In this document: positions 1-8,300 of the stretch, in pieces
Position numbering within the stretch: the stretch's first letter is position 1
How the letters are laid out: every line of letters starts with the position of its first letter
Source of the DNA: Pseudomonadota bacterium
GTDB taxonomy: Bacteria > Pseudomonadota > Gammaproteobacteria > Xanthomonadales > Xanthomonadaceae
Direction of reading: 5' to 3'
Length of the DNA: 23,975 nt
Assembly (NCBI GenBank): GCA_023386795.1
Contig: JAEWJB010000104.1
Span: 1-23,975, forward strand
Notes under the pieces: model-generated
The model's database searches: none
The model's input: only the letters and a program-made list of their open reading frames with translations
Told to the model about the DNA's origin: nothing
Translations under genes and position numbers: made by a program

Positions 1-663
1 CTGCCGGCTACCGCCGCCGCGCTCGCGCCCAAGGCGATCACCCCCGCGCCGCTCCCCGCGCCAACCACGCCGCCGCGCCGCGTGATCAGCGGGCAGGTGT
101 ACTCCTATATGAAGGATGGCGTGCGCCACTACACCAGCGCCCGCCCCACGCAGACCGCCAGCATCCAGGGCCTGCGCACCATCCGCTACAGCTACATCGA
201 GACCTGCTACGCCTGCGGCGTCAACCCGGGGGTCAACTTCGGCGCGGTGCGGCTCAACACCAATGCCTATGCCAACGAGATCTCCGCGGCCGCGCGCGAG
301 TTCGGCGTGGAGGAGGCCATCGTGCGGGCCATCATCCATGCCGAGTCGGCGTACAACCCCACCGCGCTCAGTCGCGCCGGCGCACAGGGGCTGATGCAGC
401 TGATGCCGGCCACCGCACGCCGCTTCGGCGTCAGCGATTCCTTTGATGCATCGCAAAACATCCGCGGGGGCGTTCAATACCTGTCGTGGCTGCTGCGGCG
501 CTTCAACGGCAACCTGCAACTGGCCGCGGCCGGCTACAACGCCGGCGAGGGCGCGGTGGACCGCCACGGCGGCGTGCCGCCCTACAGCGAAACCCAGCGC
601 TACGTGCAGCGCGTGGGCATCCTCGCCGAGCGCTACCGTGGCGCCACGGCCAGCGCCCGCTGA
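1..663 (+). CDS. Lytic transglycosylase, SLT domain (5' end outside window)
   Basis: The frame is open from base 1, so the true start lies upstream; a GTG at 82 is in frame but is probably internal. Visible order: an Ala/Pro-rich stretch (codons 1-27), a short segment VYSYMKDGVRHYTSARP that resembles the DUF4124-type motif of wall-associated proteins, then a soluble-lytic-transglycosylase domain. The presumed catalytic glutamate (codon at 343-345) is in HAESAYNPTA, followed by GAQGLMQLMPATARRFGV and the AAGYNAGEGAV motif, all hallmarks of SLT/GEWL-fold enzymes. Such enzymes cleave the MurNAc-GlcNAc bond of peptidoglycan, forming 1,6-anhydroMurNAc, in the periplasm. The signal peptide would be upstream of the window. 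It lies 165 bases before petA, which seems to have its own promoter. The family call is firm; the subfamily is not resolved. Confidence 0.9.
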   Translation: MPATAAALAPKAITPAPLPAPTTPPRRVISGQVYSYMKDGVRHYTSARPTQTASIQGLRTIRYSYIETCYACGVNPGVNFGAVRLNTNAYANEISAAAREFGVEEAIVRAIIHAESAYNPTALSRAGAQGLMQLMPATARRFGVSDSFDASQNIRGGVQYLSWLLRRFNGNLQLAAAGYNAGEGAVDRHGGVPPYSETQRYVQRVGILAERYRGATASAR

Positions 664-715
664 GCATCGCGGCCTGCCGGCCATGCCGGCGGTCACGAAA
701 AGCGGCCCGACTGCA

Positions 716-745
716 TTGTCTGGCCATTAAGCCTTCCGCTACACT
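716..745 (+). promoter_or_regulatory. Candidate promoter of petABC
   Basis: A TTGTCT hexamer at 716-721 (4/6 to the sigma70 -35) and TACACT at 740-745 (4/6 to the -10) are separated by 18 bases, between the transglycosylase stop and petA. It would give an untranslated leader of about 75 bases, and petA has a good ribosome binding site at 818-824. Upstream, a GCCGGC-CAT-GCCGGC hairpin (676-690) follows the transglycosylase stop but has no T-run. The promoter is a match by eye only. Confidence 0.35.
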
Positions 746-828
746 CGGTACGGATTCATTCCCGGCCTGACCCCCAGCAGGCCGCTGGCAGCCGCAAGCT
801 ACCTAAAAACAAAAGATCGGAGAGCCGG

Positions 829-1470
829 ATGGCCAACGATGGGGTAAACGAACCCGCCAACACGGGGCGTCGACGGTTCCTGACCGCGACAACCGCTGTG
901 GTTGGTGCGGTAGGAGCAGGTTTTCTAGCGGTACCTTTCATCAAATCGTGGAATCCCAGTGCGCGCGCCAAGCTGGCCGGCGCACCGATTACCGCCGACA
1001 TCAGCGCCCTGCAGGAAGGCCAACGCCTGATCCTGGAATGGCGCGGGCAACCGATCTGGATCGTCAAGCGCTCCAAGGCGATGCTCGATGCGTTGCCGTC
1101 GCTGGACGACCGGCTCAAGGACCCCAAGAGCGAGAACAAGGACCAGCAGCCGGAGTACGTGCTGAAGAATCCCGAGTTCCGTTCGATCAAGCCGGAGGTC
1201 TCGGTGCTGGTCGGGCTGTGCACCCACCTGGGCTGCTCGCCGGAGATGGTGGCCGAGATCCGCCCCGAGCCGTATGACCCGCAGTGGAAGGGCGGCTACT
1301 TCTGCCCGTGCCACAAGTCGCGCTTCGACATGTCCGGCCGCGTCTTCGATGGCGTCCCGGCGCCGATCAACCTGTTGGTGCCCCCCCACCACTACCAGGA
1401 CGACAACACCATCGTCATCGGCGTGGATCCGTCCTCCGGCGGCGCCGCGTCCACCACGGGGGCAGCCTGA
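829..1470 (+). CDS. petA: Ubiquinol-cytochrome c reductase, Rieske iron-sulfur subunit
   Basis: This 213-residue protein is the Rieske [2Fe-2S] subunit of the cytochrome bc1 complex. It takes one electron from ubiquinol at the Qo site and passes it to cytochrome c1. The N-terminus carries a twin-arginine-like RRRFL motif followed by a hydrophobic segment (about residues 24-42), the usual uncleaved Tat anchor. The cluster-binding motifs are C131-T-H133-L-G-C136 and C159-P-C161-H162-K-S, with both Cys/His pairs present plus the disulfide cysteines; Lys163 stands where glycine is usual (CPCHGS). The ATG at 829 is preceded by CGGAGAG at 818-824, supporting this start. petB begins 2 bases after the stop, so petABC is one operon. 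Identification is secure. Confidence 0.97.
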   Translation: MANDGVNEPANTGRRRFLTATTAVVGAVGAGFLAVPFIKSWNPSARAKLAGAPITADISALQEGQRLILEWRGQPIWIVKRSKAMLDALPSLDDRLKDPKSENKDQQPEYVLKNPEFRSIKPEVSVLVGLCTHLGCSPEMVAEIRPEPYDPQWKGGYFCPCHKSRFDMSGRVFDGVPAPINLLVPPHHYQDDNTIVIGVDPSSGGAASTTGAA

Positions 1471-1472
1471 CC

Positions 1473-2732
1473 ATGGCCAACATCCTTGTCCGTACCGCCA
1501 ACGGGGTGTTCGACTGGGTCAACGCCCGCGCGCCCGGCCTGATGCCGGTTTACCGCAAGCACGTCAGCGAGTACTACGCGCCCAAGAACTTCAACGTCTG
1601 GTACTACTTCGGCTCGCTGGCCCTGGTCGTGCTGGTGAACCAGATCGTCACCGGCATCTTCCTGACGATGCACTACAAGACCAGCGCGGCCGAGGCGTTC
1701 TCCTCGATCGAATACATCATGCGCGACGTGGAGTGGGGCTGGCTGATCCGCTACATGCACAGCACCGGTGCCTCGCTGTTCTTCATCGTCGTCTACCTGC
1801 ACATGTTCCGCGGGTTGATGTACGGCAGCTACCAGAAGCCGCGCGAGCTGGTGTGGATCCTGGGCATGCTGATCTACCTGGTGCTGATGGCCGAGGCCTT
1901 CATGGGCTACGTGCTGCCGTGGGGCCAGATGTCGTTCTGGGGCGCGAAGGTGATCATCTCGCTGTTCGGCGCCATCCCGGTGATCGGCAACGGGCTCACC
2001 GAGTGGATCATGGGCGACTACCTGCCCAGCGACGCCACGCTCAACCGCTTCTTCGCCCTGCACGTCATCGCGCTGCCGCTGGTGTTGCTGCTGCTGGTGG
2101 TGCTGCACCTGGGCGCGCTGCACGAAGTGGGCTCCAACAACCCGGACGGCGTGGAGATCAAGAAGGGGCCCAAGGGCAACCGCTGGTCGCCCAGCGCGCC
2201 GGCCGACGGCATCCCGTTCCACCCGTACTACACGGTCAAGGACATGGTGGGCGTGGGCTTCCTGCTGGTGCTGGCGGCCTTCATCATCTTCTTCGCGCCG
2301 GGCTTCGGCGGGCTGTTCCTGGAGCATGACAACTTCACCGAGGCCAACCGCCTGGTCACCCCGGAGCACATCAAGCCGGTGTGGTACTACACGCCGTACT
2401 ACGCCATGTTGCGCGTGGTGCCCAACAAGCTCGGCGGCGTGCTCGTGATGTTCTCGGCCATCGCGATCCTGTTCCTGGTGCCGTGGCTGGACAAGGCCAA
2501 GGTGCGCTCGATCCGCTACCGCGGCTGGATCTCCAAGGTGGCGCTGGGCGTGCTGGCGGTGTGCTTCGTGTGGCTGGGCATCATCGGCTCGGGCCCGGGC
2601 ACCGACATCCACGAGACCTACATCGGGCGCGTGCTGACCTTCCTGTACTTCGCCTTCTTCATCACCATGCCGCTGTGGACCAAGCTGGACAAGACCAAGC
2701 CGGTGCCGGAACGGGTGACGACGCATGACTAA
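1473..2732 (+). CDS. petB: Cytochrome b subunit of the bc1 complex
   Basis: This 419-residue polytopic inner-membrane protein carries hemes bL and bH and the Qo and Qi quinone sites of complex III. The heme-ligand histidines are visible as pairs: H96 and H110 (13 residues between) in helix B, H197 and H212 (14 between) in helix D. The usual long N-terminal part (four-helix heme domain) and a C-terminal half with further hydrophobic helices are both present, so it is a full-length, unsplit cytochrome b. The Qo-site signature usually written PEWY reads P302-V-W-Y305. The frame stays open upstream of 1473 inside petA, but MANILVRTANG at 1473 is the natural start, 2 bases after the petA stop; it has no strong ribosome binding site, suggesting translational coupling. 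The stop overlaps the petC start by 8 bases. Confidence 0.97.
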   Translation: MANILVRTANGVFDWVNARAPGLMPVYRKHVSEYYAPKNFNVWYYFGSLALVVLVNQIVTGIFLTMHYKTSAAEAFSSIEYIMRDVEWGWLIRYMHSTGASLFFIVVYLHMFRGLMYGSYQKPRELVWILGMLIYLVLMAEAFMGYVLPWGQMSFWGAKVIISLFGAIPVIGNGLTEWIMGDYLPSDATLNRFFALHVIALPLVLLLLVVLHLGALHEVGSNNPDGVEIKKGPKGNRWSPSAPADGIPFHPYYTVKDMVGVGFLLVLAAFIIFFAPGFGGLFLEHDNFTEANRLVTPEHIKPVWYYTPYYAMLRVVPNKLGGVLVMFSAIAILFLVPWLDKAKVRSIRYRGWISKVALGVLAVCFVWLGIIGSGPGTDIHETYIGRVLTFLYFAFFITMPLWTKLDKTKPVPERVTTHD

Positions 2733-3474
2733 GACGCGATGGACCACCCGCCTGGCGCTGCTGGCGTCGGGCCTGCTGCTCAGCGCCGGTGCGATGGCCG
2801 CCGAGGGCGGCGCGCTGCTGCAGGCCGGCAACGACCTGGGCGACCAGGCCTCGCTGCAACGCGGCGCCAAGCTGTTCATGAACTACTGCTCCGGCTGCCA
2901 CTCGCTGAAGTACCTGCGTTACTCGCGCATGGCCAGCGACCTGGGGTTGAGCGAGGAGGAGGTCATGAGCCACCTCAACTTCACCGGTGCCAAGATCGGC
3001 GACCACATCGAAGCCTCGATGCCCAAGGACGGCGCCACGCAATGGTTCGGCAAGGCGCCGCCGGACCTGAGCCTGATCGCCCGCGTGCGCGGCACCGACT
3101 GGCTGTACACCTACCAGAAGTCGTTCTACCCCGATCAGAGCCGCCCTCTGGGCTGGAACAACAAGCTGTTCCCGAACGTGTCCATGCCCAACCCGTTGTG
3201 GGAACTGCAGGGCATCCAGCAGCCGGAATACGGCGAGCCGGAGGCGGCTGGCATGGACAAGCCGGTGGTGGCACTCAAGCTCGCCACGCCCGGCAAGCTG
3301 AGCCCGGCCGAGTTCGACCAGGCGGCCCGCGACATCACCAACTTCTTGGAATACGCCGGCGAGCCGGCCGCGCTCAAGCGCCAGAGCATGGGCGTGTGGG
3401 TGGTGTTGTTCCTGGCCTTCCTGACCTTCCTGGCCTATCTGGTGAAGAAGGAATACTGGCGGGATGTGCATTGA
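2725..3474 (+). CDS. petC: Cytochrome c1 subunit of the bc1 complex
   Basis: This 249-residue periplasm-facing c-type cytochrome takes electrons from the Rieske protein and hands them to soluble or membrane cytochrome c. A Sec signal peptide ends near ALA/MAA-type residues at about 22-26. The covalent heme site is C55-S-G-C58-H59, followed by SLKYLRYSRMASDLG. A single C-terminal membrane helix, about residues 220-240 (VVLFLAFLTFLAYL), ends in the charged tail KKEYWRDVH, as in canonical cytochrome c1. The ATG overlaps the petB stop by 8 bases, which implies coupled translation and a fixed stoichiometry within petABC. A strong palindrome follows directly after the stop. Identification is secure. 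Confidence 0.97.
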   Translation: MTKTRWTTRLALLASGLLLSAGAMAAEGGALLQAGNDLGDQASLQRGAKLFMNYCSGCHSLKYLRYSRMASDLGLSEEEVMSHLNFTGAKIGDHIEASMPKDGATQWFGKAPPDLSLIARVRGTDWLYTYQKSFYPDQSRPLGWNNKLFPNVSMPNPLWELQGIQQPEYGEPEAAGMDKPVVALKLATPGKLSPAEFDQAARDITNFLEYAGEPAALKRQSMGVWVVLFLAFLTFLAYLVKKEYWRDVH

Positions 3475-3476
3475 CC

Positions 3477-3504
3477 GACGCGGCGGCCGCGCGGCCGCCG
3501 CGTC
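3477..3504. terminator. Perfect 28-base palindrome after petC (terminator-like, no T-run)
   Basis: Starting 2 bases after the petC stop, the 14-base arm GACGCGGCGGCCGC is immediately followed by its exact reverse complement. As RNA it would form a very stable all-G/C-rich hairpin with a minimal loop. The downstream sequence (ACCCACCCCG) has no U-tract, so it is not a classical intrinsic terminator. It could instead stop RNase attack at the 3' end of the petABC mRNA or slow the polymerase for Rho. The rest of the gap to sspA (3505-3636) shows nothing I can name. Confidence 0.5.
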
Positions 3505-3636
3505 ACCCACCCCGAGGCGCAGCCTCGCTATTGGCTTTTGTGACGGCTGATTGCACACTCGGGACACGGGCGACCATCGGCACTGGGCCGGCGGCGTCGT
3601 TGCGGCCGGCGGATTCCGGTCGTTGGAGAGCCTTGA

Positions 3637-4272
3637 ATGGCGACGAGTGTGCGTATGCGGAATACCTTGACCCTGTTTTCCTCCACCGACGATGTGCTGT
3701 GCCATCGCGTGCGGCTGGTGCTTGCCGCCAAGGGCGTCACCTTCGACCTGGTGGCGGTGGATCCGCAGAATCCGCCTGAAGACCTGATCGACCTCAACCC
3801 GTACCACTCCGTGCCCACGCTGGTGGAGCGCGAACTGGTGCTGTACGCGGCCTCGGTGGTCAGCGAATACCTGGACGAACGCTACCCGCATCCGCCGCTG
3901 ATGCCGGTCGACCCGCTCTCCCGCGCGCGCCTGCGCCTGGCGATGCTGCGCATCGAGCACGACTGGGTGCCGCAGGTGCAGGCCATCCAGCTCGGCAACA
4001 AGACCCAGGCCGAGGCCGGCCGCAAGCGCCTGAAGGAACTGCTCACCGCTTCGGTGCCGCTGTTCAAGGCCAGCAAGTTCTTCCTCAACCCGGAAATGAG
4101 CCTGGCCGACTGCGCCATGGCGCCGATCATCTGGCGCCTGCAATCGCTGGATATTCCGCTGCCGAAGGACGGCAAGGCGATCGAGGATTACGGCAACCGC
4201 ATCTTCCGCAACCCGGGCTTCATCCGCAGCCTGACCGAGCAGGAAAAGAAGCTGCGCGACATGCCGGTCTGA
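3637..4272 (+). CDS. sspA: Stringent starvation protein A (GST-fold RNA polymerase-associated protein)
   Basis: This 211-residue protein has an N-terminal thioredoxin-like GST domain (about residues 8-85; LTLFSSTDDVLCHRVRLVL, then the cis-proline region HSVPTLVERELVLYAASVVSEYLDERYP) and an all-helical C-terminal GST domain. Length and sequence match SspA (E. coli 212 residues), which binds RNA polymerase during starvation and acid stress rather than acting as a glutathione transferase. The ATG at 3637 has GGAGAG about 8 bases upstream (around 3624-3629). An alternative ATG at 3655 would remove six residues and has no better site. It follows petABC by 162 bases and precedes sspB, an arrangement known from many beta- and gammaproteobacteria. 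Confidence 0.93.
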   Translation: MATSVRMRNTLTLFSSTDDVLCHRVRLVLAAKGVTFDLVAVDPQNPPEDLIDLNPYHSVPTLVERELVLYAASVVSEYLDERYPHPPLMPVDPLSRARLRLAMLRIEHDWVPQVQAIQLGNKTQAEAGRKRLKELLTASVPLFKASKFFLNPEMSLADCAMAPIIWRLQSLDIPLPKDGKAIEDYGNRIFRNPGFIRSLTEQEKKLRDMPV

Positions 4273-4336
4273 GGCTGCGCTGACCGGTCATCGACGCGCT
4301 TTCCCGCCGGGGAGGCGCGCGTGTGGCATGGCCGCG

Positions 4337-4350
4337 TAAACTGTCGCACA
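4337..4350 (+). promoter_or_regulatory. -10-like hexamer placed for a leaderless sspB mRNA
   Basis: TAAACT (4337-4342, 4/6 to TATAAT) ends 7 bases before the ATG at 4350, and no Shine-Dalgarno precedes that ATG. Transcription would then start at or next to the A of the start codon. No convincing -35 is visible. The same 6-7 base geometry recurs before xseA, queG, nnr and amiC. sspB may also be read from the sspA transcript. Confidence 0.3.
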
Positions 4351-4793
4351 TGAGCGAAGAATTCCCCCGCATGACCAGCCACCGTCCGTACCTGCTGCGG
4401 GCCCTGGTGGAGTGGATCAACGACAACCAGATGACCCCGCACCTGCTCGTGGACGCCGGCCTGCCCGGCGTGCAGGTGCCGGCCGGCGCGGTGAAGGACG
4501 GCCGCGTCGTCCTCAACATCGCCGAGCGCGCGGTGGTGCGCCTGAGCATCGACAACGACGGCATCAGCTTTACCGCGCGCTTCGGCGGCGTGAGCTATCC
4601 GGTGCAGGTACCGATGTCGGCCGTGCTGGCCGTGTATGCCCGCGAGACGGGGCAGGGCATGGCGCTGCCGGACGACCTGCCGGGCACAGGGGGCACGCAG
4701 GAGGAGATGGAAGGCGACGTGGACGAGCGTCCCGATCCGGAAGACACCCCGCCGCCGGCGGGCAAGCGACCGCACCTGCGGGTGGTGAAATAG
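4350..4793 (+). CDS. sspB: ClpXP protease specificity-enhancing factor SspB
   Basis: This 147-residue adaptor binds the ssrA degradation tag on stalled-ribosome products and RseA-type substrates and delivers them to ClpXP. The folded domain starts at SHRPYLLRALVEWINDNQMTPHLLVDAGLPGVQVP and runs through VVLNIAERAV and FTARFGGVSYPVQVPMSAVLAVYARETGQGM, all strongly SspB-like. A long acidic, proline-rich linker follows, and the last residues RPHLRVVK match the C-terminal ClpX-docking tail of E. coli SspB (LRVVK). So both functional ends are present. Start choice: ATG 4350 gives MSEEFPRMTSHRP; ATG 4371 is the other candidate, and a GTG at 4323 is in frame but unlikely. The gene converges on the DUF3301 gene, 29 bases away. 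Confidence 0.93.
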   Translation: MSEEFPRMTSHRPYLLRALVEWINDNQMTPHLLVDAGLPGVQVPAGAVKDGRVVLNIAERAVVRLSIDNDGISFTARFGGVSYPVQVPMSAVLAVYARETGQGMALPDDLPGTGGTQEEMEGDVDERPDPEDTPPPAGKRPHLRVVK

Positions 4794-4822
4794 GCGACGC
4801 CCAGGGACACCGGCGCGGCCTC

Positions 4823-5161
4823 TCAACCGTCCTCGCCGCGCGGCCGCAAGGGCGTCACCGTCGCCATCGACGGGCCGGTGAATGCCACCAGTTCGCCGCC
4901 GCGCAGCACCATCCGGCCGCTCTGGCGATCCACGCCGTCGTGCGAATAATCGAAGCGGAACGTGCGCTCCAGCCCCAGCCGGCCGCTGGGCAGCCGGCAC
5001 ACGCGCGTGCCGATGGCATGCACGCTCTGGTCTAGCCATTGCACGTCGGCCGCGCGGCAGGCGTTGCGGCCCAGGGCCTCGGCGCGTTCGGCGGCGGCGC
5101 GGGCCGCGTTCCACCAGGCGAAGCCGGCCGCGCCCAGAATCATCAGCAGGATCAAGGTCAT
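4823..5161 (-). CDS. DUF3301 family small membrane protein
   Basis: This 112-residue protein begins with a hydrophobic segment (about residues 1-18, MTLILLMILGAAGFAWW) and continues as a soluble domain with RAEALGRNACRAADVQWLDQSV and RTFRFDYSHDGVDRQSGRMVLRGGELV. This layout matches the DUF3301 family of gammaproteobacteria, whose function is unknown. The frame is open upstream to 5260, but the extra 33 residues are basic and low-complexity, and the family starts with the membrane helix, so I place the start at 5161. There is no clear ribosome binding site. The topology predicts a single-pass inner-membrane protein with a domain of unknown side. The divergent gap to lhr (5162-5321) shows no convincing promoter. 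Confidence 0.7.
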   Translation of the reverse strand: MTLILLMILGAAGFAWWNAARAAAERAEALGRNACRAADVQWLDQSVHAIGTRVCRLPSGRLGLERTFRFDYSHDGVDRQSGRMVLRGGELVAFTGPSMATVTPLRPRGEDG

Positions 5162-5321
5162 CGCCGCACTGTGCCAGCCGGCGCGGGTGCGCACAATCGG
5201 GCCCGGTGGCCTGAACCGATTCACCGCCAGGCGGTTGCCCGAGGCCCTTTTCGGCCCCATCTCAATGAGTCCCCGTCACGCCGCGCTACCCTGCGCGGCG
5301 GGTGCCCTGTCGAGGCCTGCC

Positions 5322-8300
5322 ATGCATCCGGTCCTGCGCCGATTCCATCCCGTCACCGCCCGCTGGTTCCAGCGGCGCTTCGGCGCGCCCACCGAGGCGC
5401 AGGCCGAGGCGTGGCCGCGCATCCTCGACGGCGGGCACACGCTGGTCGCCGCGCCCACCGGTTCGGGCAAGACGCTCACCGCGTTCCTGGCCGCGCTCGA
5501 CGGCCTGCTGCGCGAGGGCCTGGCGCAAGAGGGCGCGCTGCCCGACGAGACCCGCGTGGTCTACATCTCGCCGCTGAAGGCGCTGTCCAACGACATCCAC
5601 ATCAACCTGGAAGTGCCGCTGCAGGGCATCGCCGAAGTGCTCGCCGAGGAAGGCCTGCCGGCGGTGGAGATCCGCACCGCCGTGCGCACCGGCGACACCC
5701 CTCAGCGCGAACGCGCCGCCGCACGCAAGCGCCCCCCGCACATCCTGGTGACCACGCCCGAATCGTTGTACGTCCTGCTCGGCTCCGAGTCCGGGCGCGA
5801 ATCGCTGCGCCATGTGCGTAGCGTCATCGTCGACGAAATCCACGCCGTGGCGGCCGACAAGCGCGGCAGCCACCTTGCGCTGAGCCTGGAGCGCCTGCGC
5901 GCGCTCACCGGCCGTTCGCCGCAGCGAATCGGGCTGTCGGCCACGCAGAAGCCGATCGAGCGCGTTGCGCGCTACCTCGCCGGCGCCGGCGGGGACTGCG
6001 CCGTGGTCGATATCGGCTACACGCGCGAGCGCGACCTGGCGCTCGGCCTGCCGCCGACGCCGTTGTCGGCGGTCATGTCCAACGACCAATGGCAGCAGGT
6101 CTACGAGGAAGTCGCCACGCTGGCGCGCGCGCACCGCACCACGCTGGTATTCGTCAACACGCGGCGCATGGCCGAGCGCGCGGCGCGGCACCTCGGCGAA
6201 CGGCTCGGCCACGACCGCGTGGCCGCGCACCATGGCAGCCTCTCGCGCGATATCCGCCTGGCGGCCGAGCGTCGCCTGAAGGCCGGTGAGCTCACCGTGC
6301 TGGTGGCCACGGCCTCGCTGGAACTGGGCCTGGACATCGGCGATGTCGACCTGGTGGTGCAGCTGGGCTCGCCGCGCTCGATCGCTGCCTTCCTGCAGCG
6401 CGCCGGGCGTGCCGGCCATGCGGTGGACGGCACGCCGAAGGCGCGGCTGTTCCCGGCCTCGCGCGACGAACTGGTCGAATGCGCCGCGCTGCTCGACGCC
6501 GTGCGTCGCGGCGAGCTGGATGAATTGCGTATTCCCGAGGCGCCCATCGACGTGCTGGCCCAGCAGATCGTCGCCGAGGTGGCTTGCGCGGACGTGGACG
6601 AGGACGCGCTGTTCGCGCTGGTCACCCGCGCCACGCCTTATGCGGGGCTGACGCGCGAACGCTTCGACGAAGTGGTGCGCATGCTGGCCGATGGCTACAG
6701 CACCCGGCTGGGACCCCGCGGCAGCTACCTGCACCGCGACGCGGTGAACCGGCGCCTGCACGCCCGTCGTGGCGCGCGGATGACCGCGCTCACCTCCGGC
6801 GGCAGCATCCCGGAAACCGGCGATTACACGGTCATGCTCGAACCGCAGGCCGAATCCATCGGCACGGTCAACGAGGATTTCGCCGTCGAAAGCCTGGCCG
6901 GCGACGTGTTCCAGCTCGGCAATACCAGCTATCGCATCCTGCGCATCGAGCCGGGCCGGCTGCGTGTGGAGGACGCGCAGGGGATGCCGCCCAACATCCC
7001 GTTCTGGCTGGGCGAGGCACCCGGCCGCAGCGACGAGCTTTCGCACGCGGTGTCGCGGCTGCGCGAGGACATCGCCACGCGCCTGCCGCGCGACGGTCGT
7101 CAGGCCGTACACCACTGGCTCGCCGACACGCTCGCCCTCGGCGAGGAGGCCGCGCGCCAGTTGCTCGATTATCTGGCCCAGGCCCAGGCCGAACTCGGCG
7201 CGCTGCCGACGCAGTCCTGCATCGTGATGGAACGCTTCTTCGACGAGACCGGCGGCACCCAGTTGGTCATCCATACCTCGTTCGGCAGTCGCATCAACCG
7301 TGCGTGGGGGCTGGCGCTGCGCAAGCGCTTCTGCCGCAACTTCAATTTCGAACTGCAGGCGGCCGCGACCGAGGACGCGATTGTGCTATCGCTGTCCACC
7401 AGCCACAGCTTCGAGCTGATCGAGGTCTCCCGCTACCTGCATTCCAGCTCGGCCGAACATGTGCTGGTGCAGGCGCTGCTCGACGCGCCGCTGTTCGGCG
7501 TGCGCTGGCGCTGGAATGCCACCAACGCGCTGGCGCTGCCGCGTTTCACCGGCGGGCGCAAGGTTGCCCCGCAGCTGCAGCGGATGAAATCCGAGGACTT
7601 GCTGGCGACGGTATTCCCCGACCAGGTCGCCTGCCTGGAGAACATCGTCGGCGAGCGCGAGGTACCCGACCATCCGCTGGTCGCGCAGACCATGGACGAC
7701 TGCCTGCACGAGGCCATGGACACCGAAGGCTGGCTGGATGTGCTGCGCGGGCTGGAGGCCGGCCGTATCCGTGTCGTGGCACGTGACCTTGCCGCGCCGT
7801 CGCCGCTGGCCGCCGAAGCCCTCAACGCGCGTCCGTATGCGTTTCTCGACGATGCGCCGCTGGAAGAGCGTCGCACGCAGGCCGTGCAGGCGCGTCGCTA
7901 TCGGGACCCGGAAAGCGCCGACGATCTCGGCCGGCTCGATCCGGAAGCCATCGCCGCCGTGCGCGAGGAAGCCTGGCCGCAGCCGCGCGATATCGAGGAG
8001 ATGCACGAAGCGCTGGCGTCCCTCGGCGTGATCCGTGCCGACGAAGCCACCGCCGAAGACGGCTGGCTCGACTGGCTGCACGCGCTGGCACGGTCCGGCC
8101 GCGCCAGTTGCCTGCACGACGAAGCGAAGGCGGTCTCGCTGTGGGTGAGCGCGGAGCGCATCGCGTGGTTCGCGCCGCTGTATCCGACGGCCACGCCGCA
8201 GCCGACGCTGCGGGTACCGGAGGACTGCCGCGTCAACGACTGGCAGCGGGAGGCCGCCCTGCGCGAACTGGTGCGCGCGCGGCTGTCCGGCTGGGGCCCG

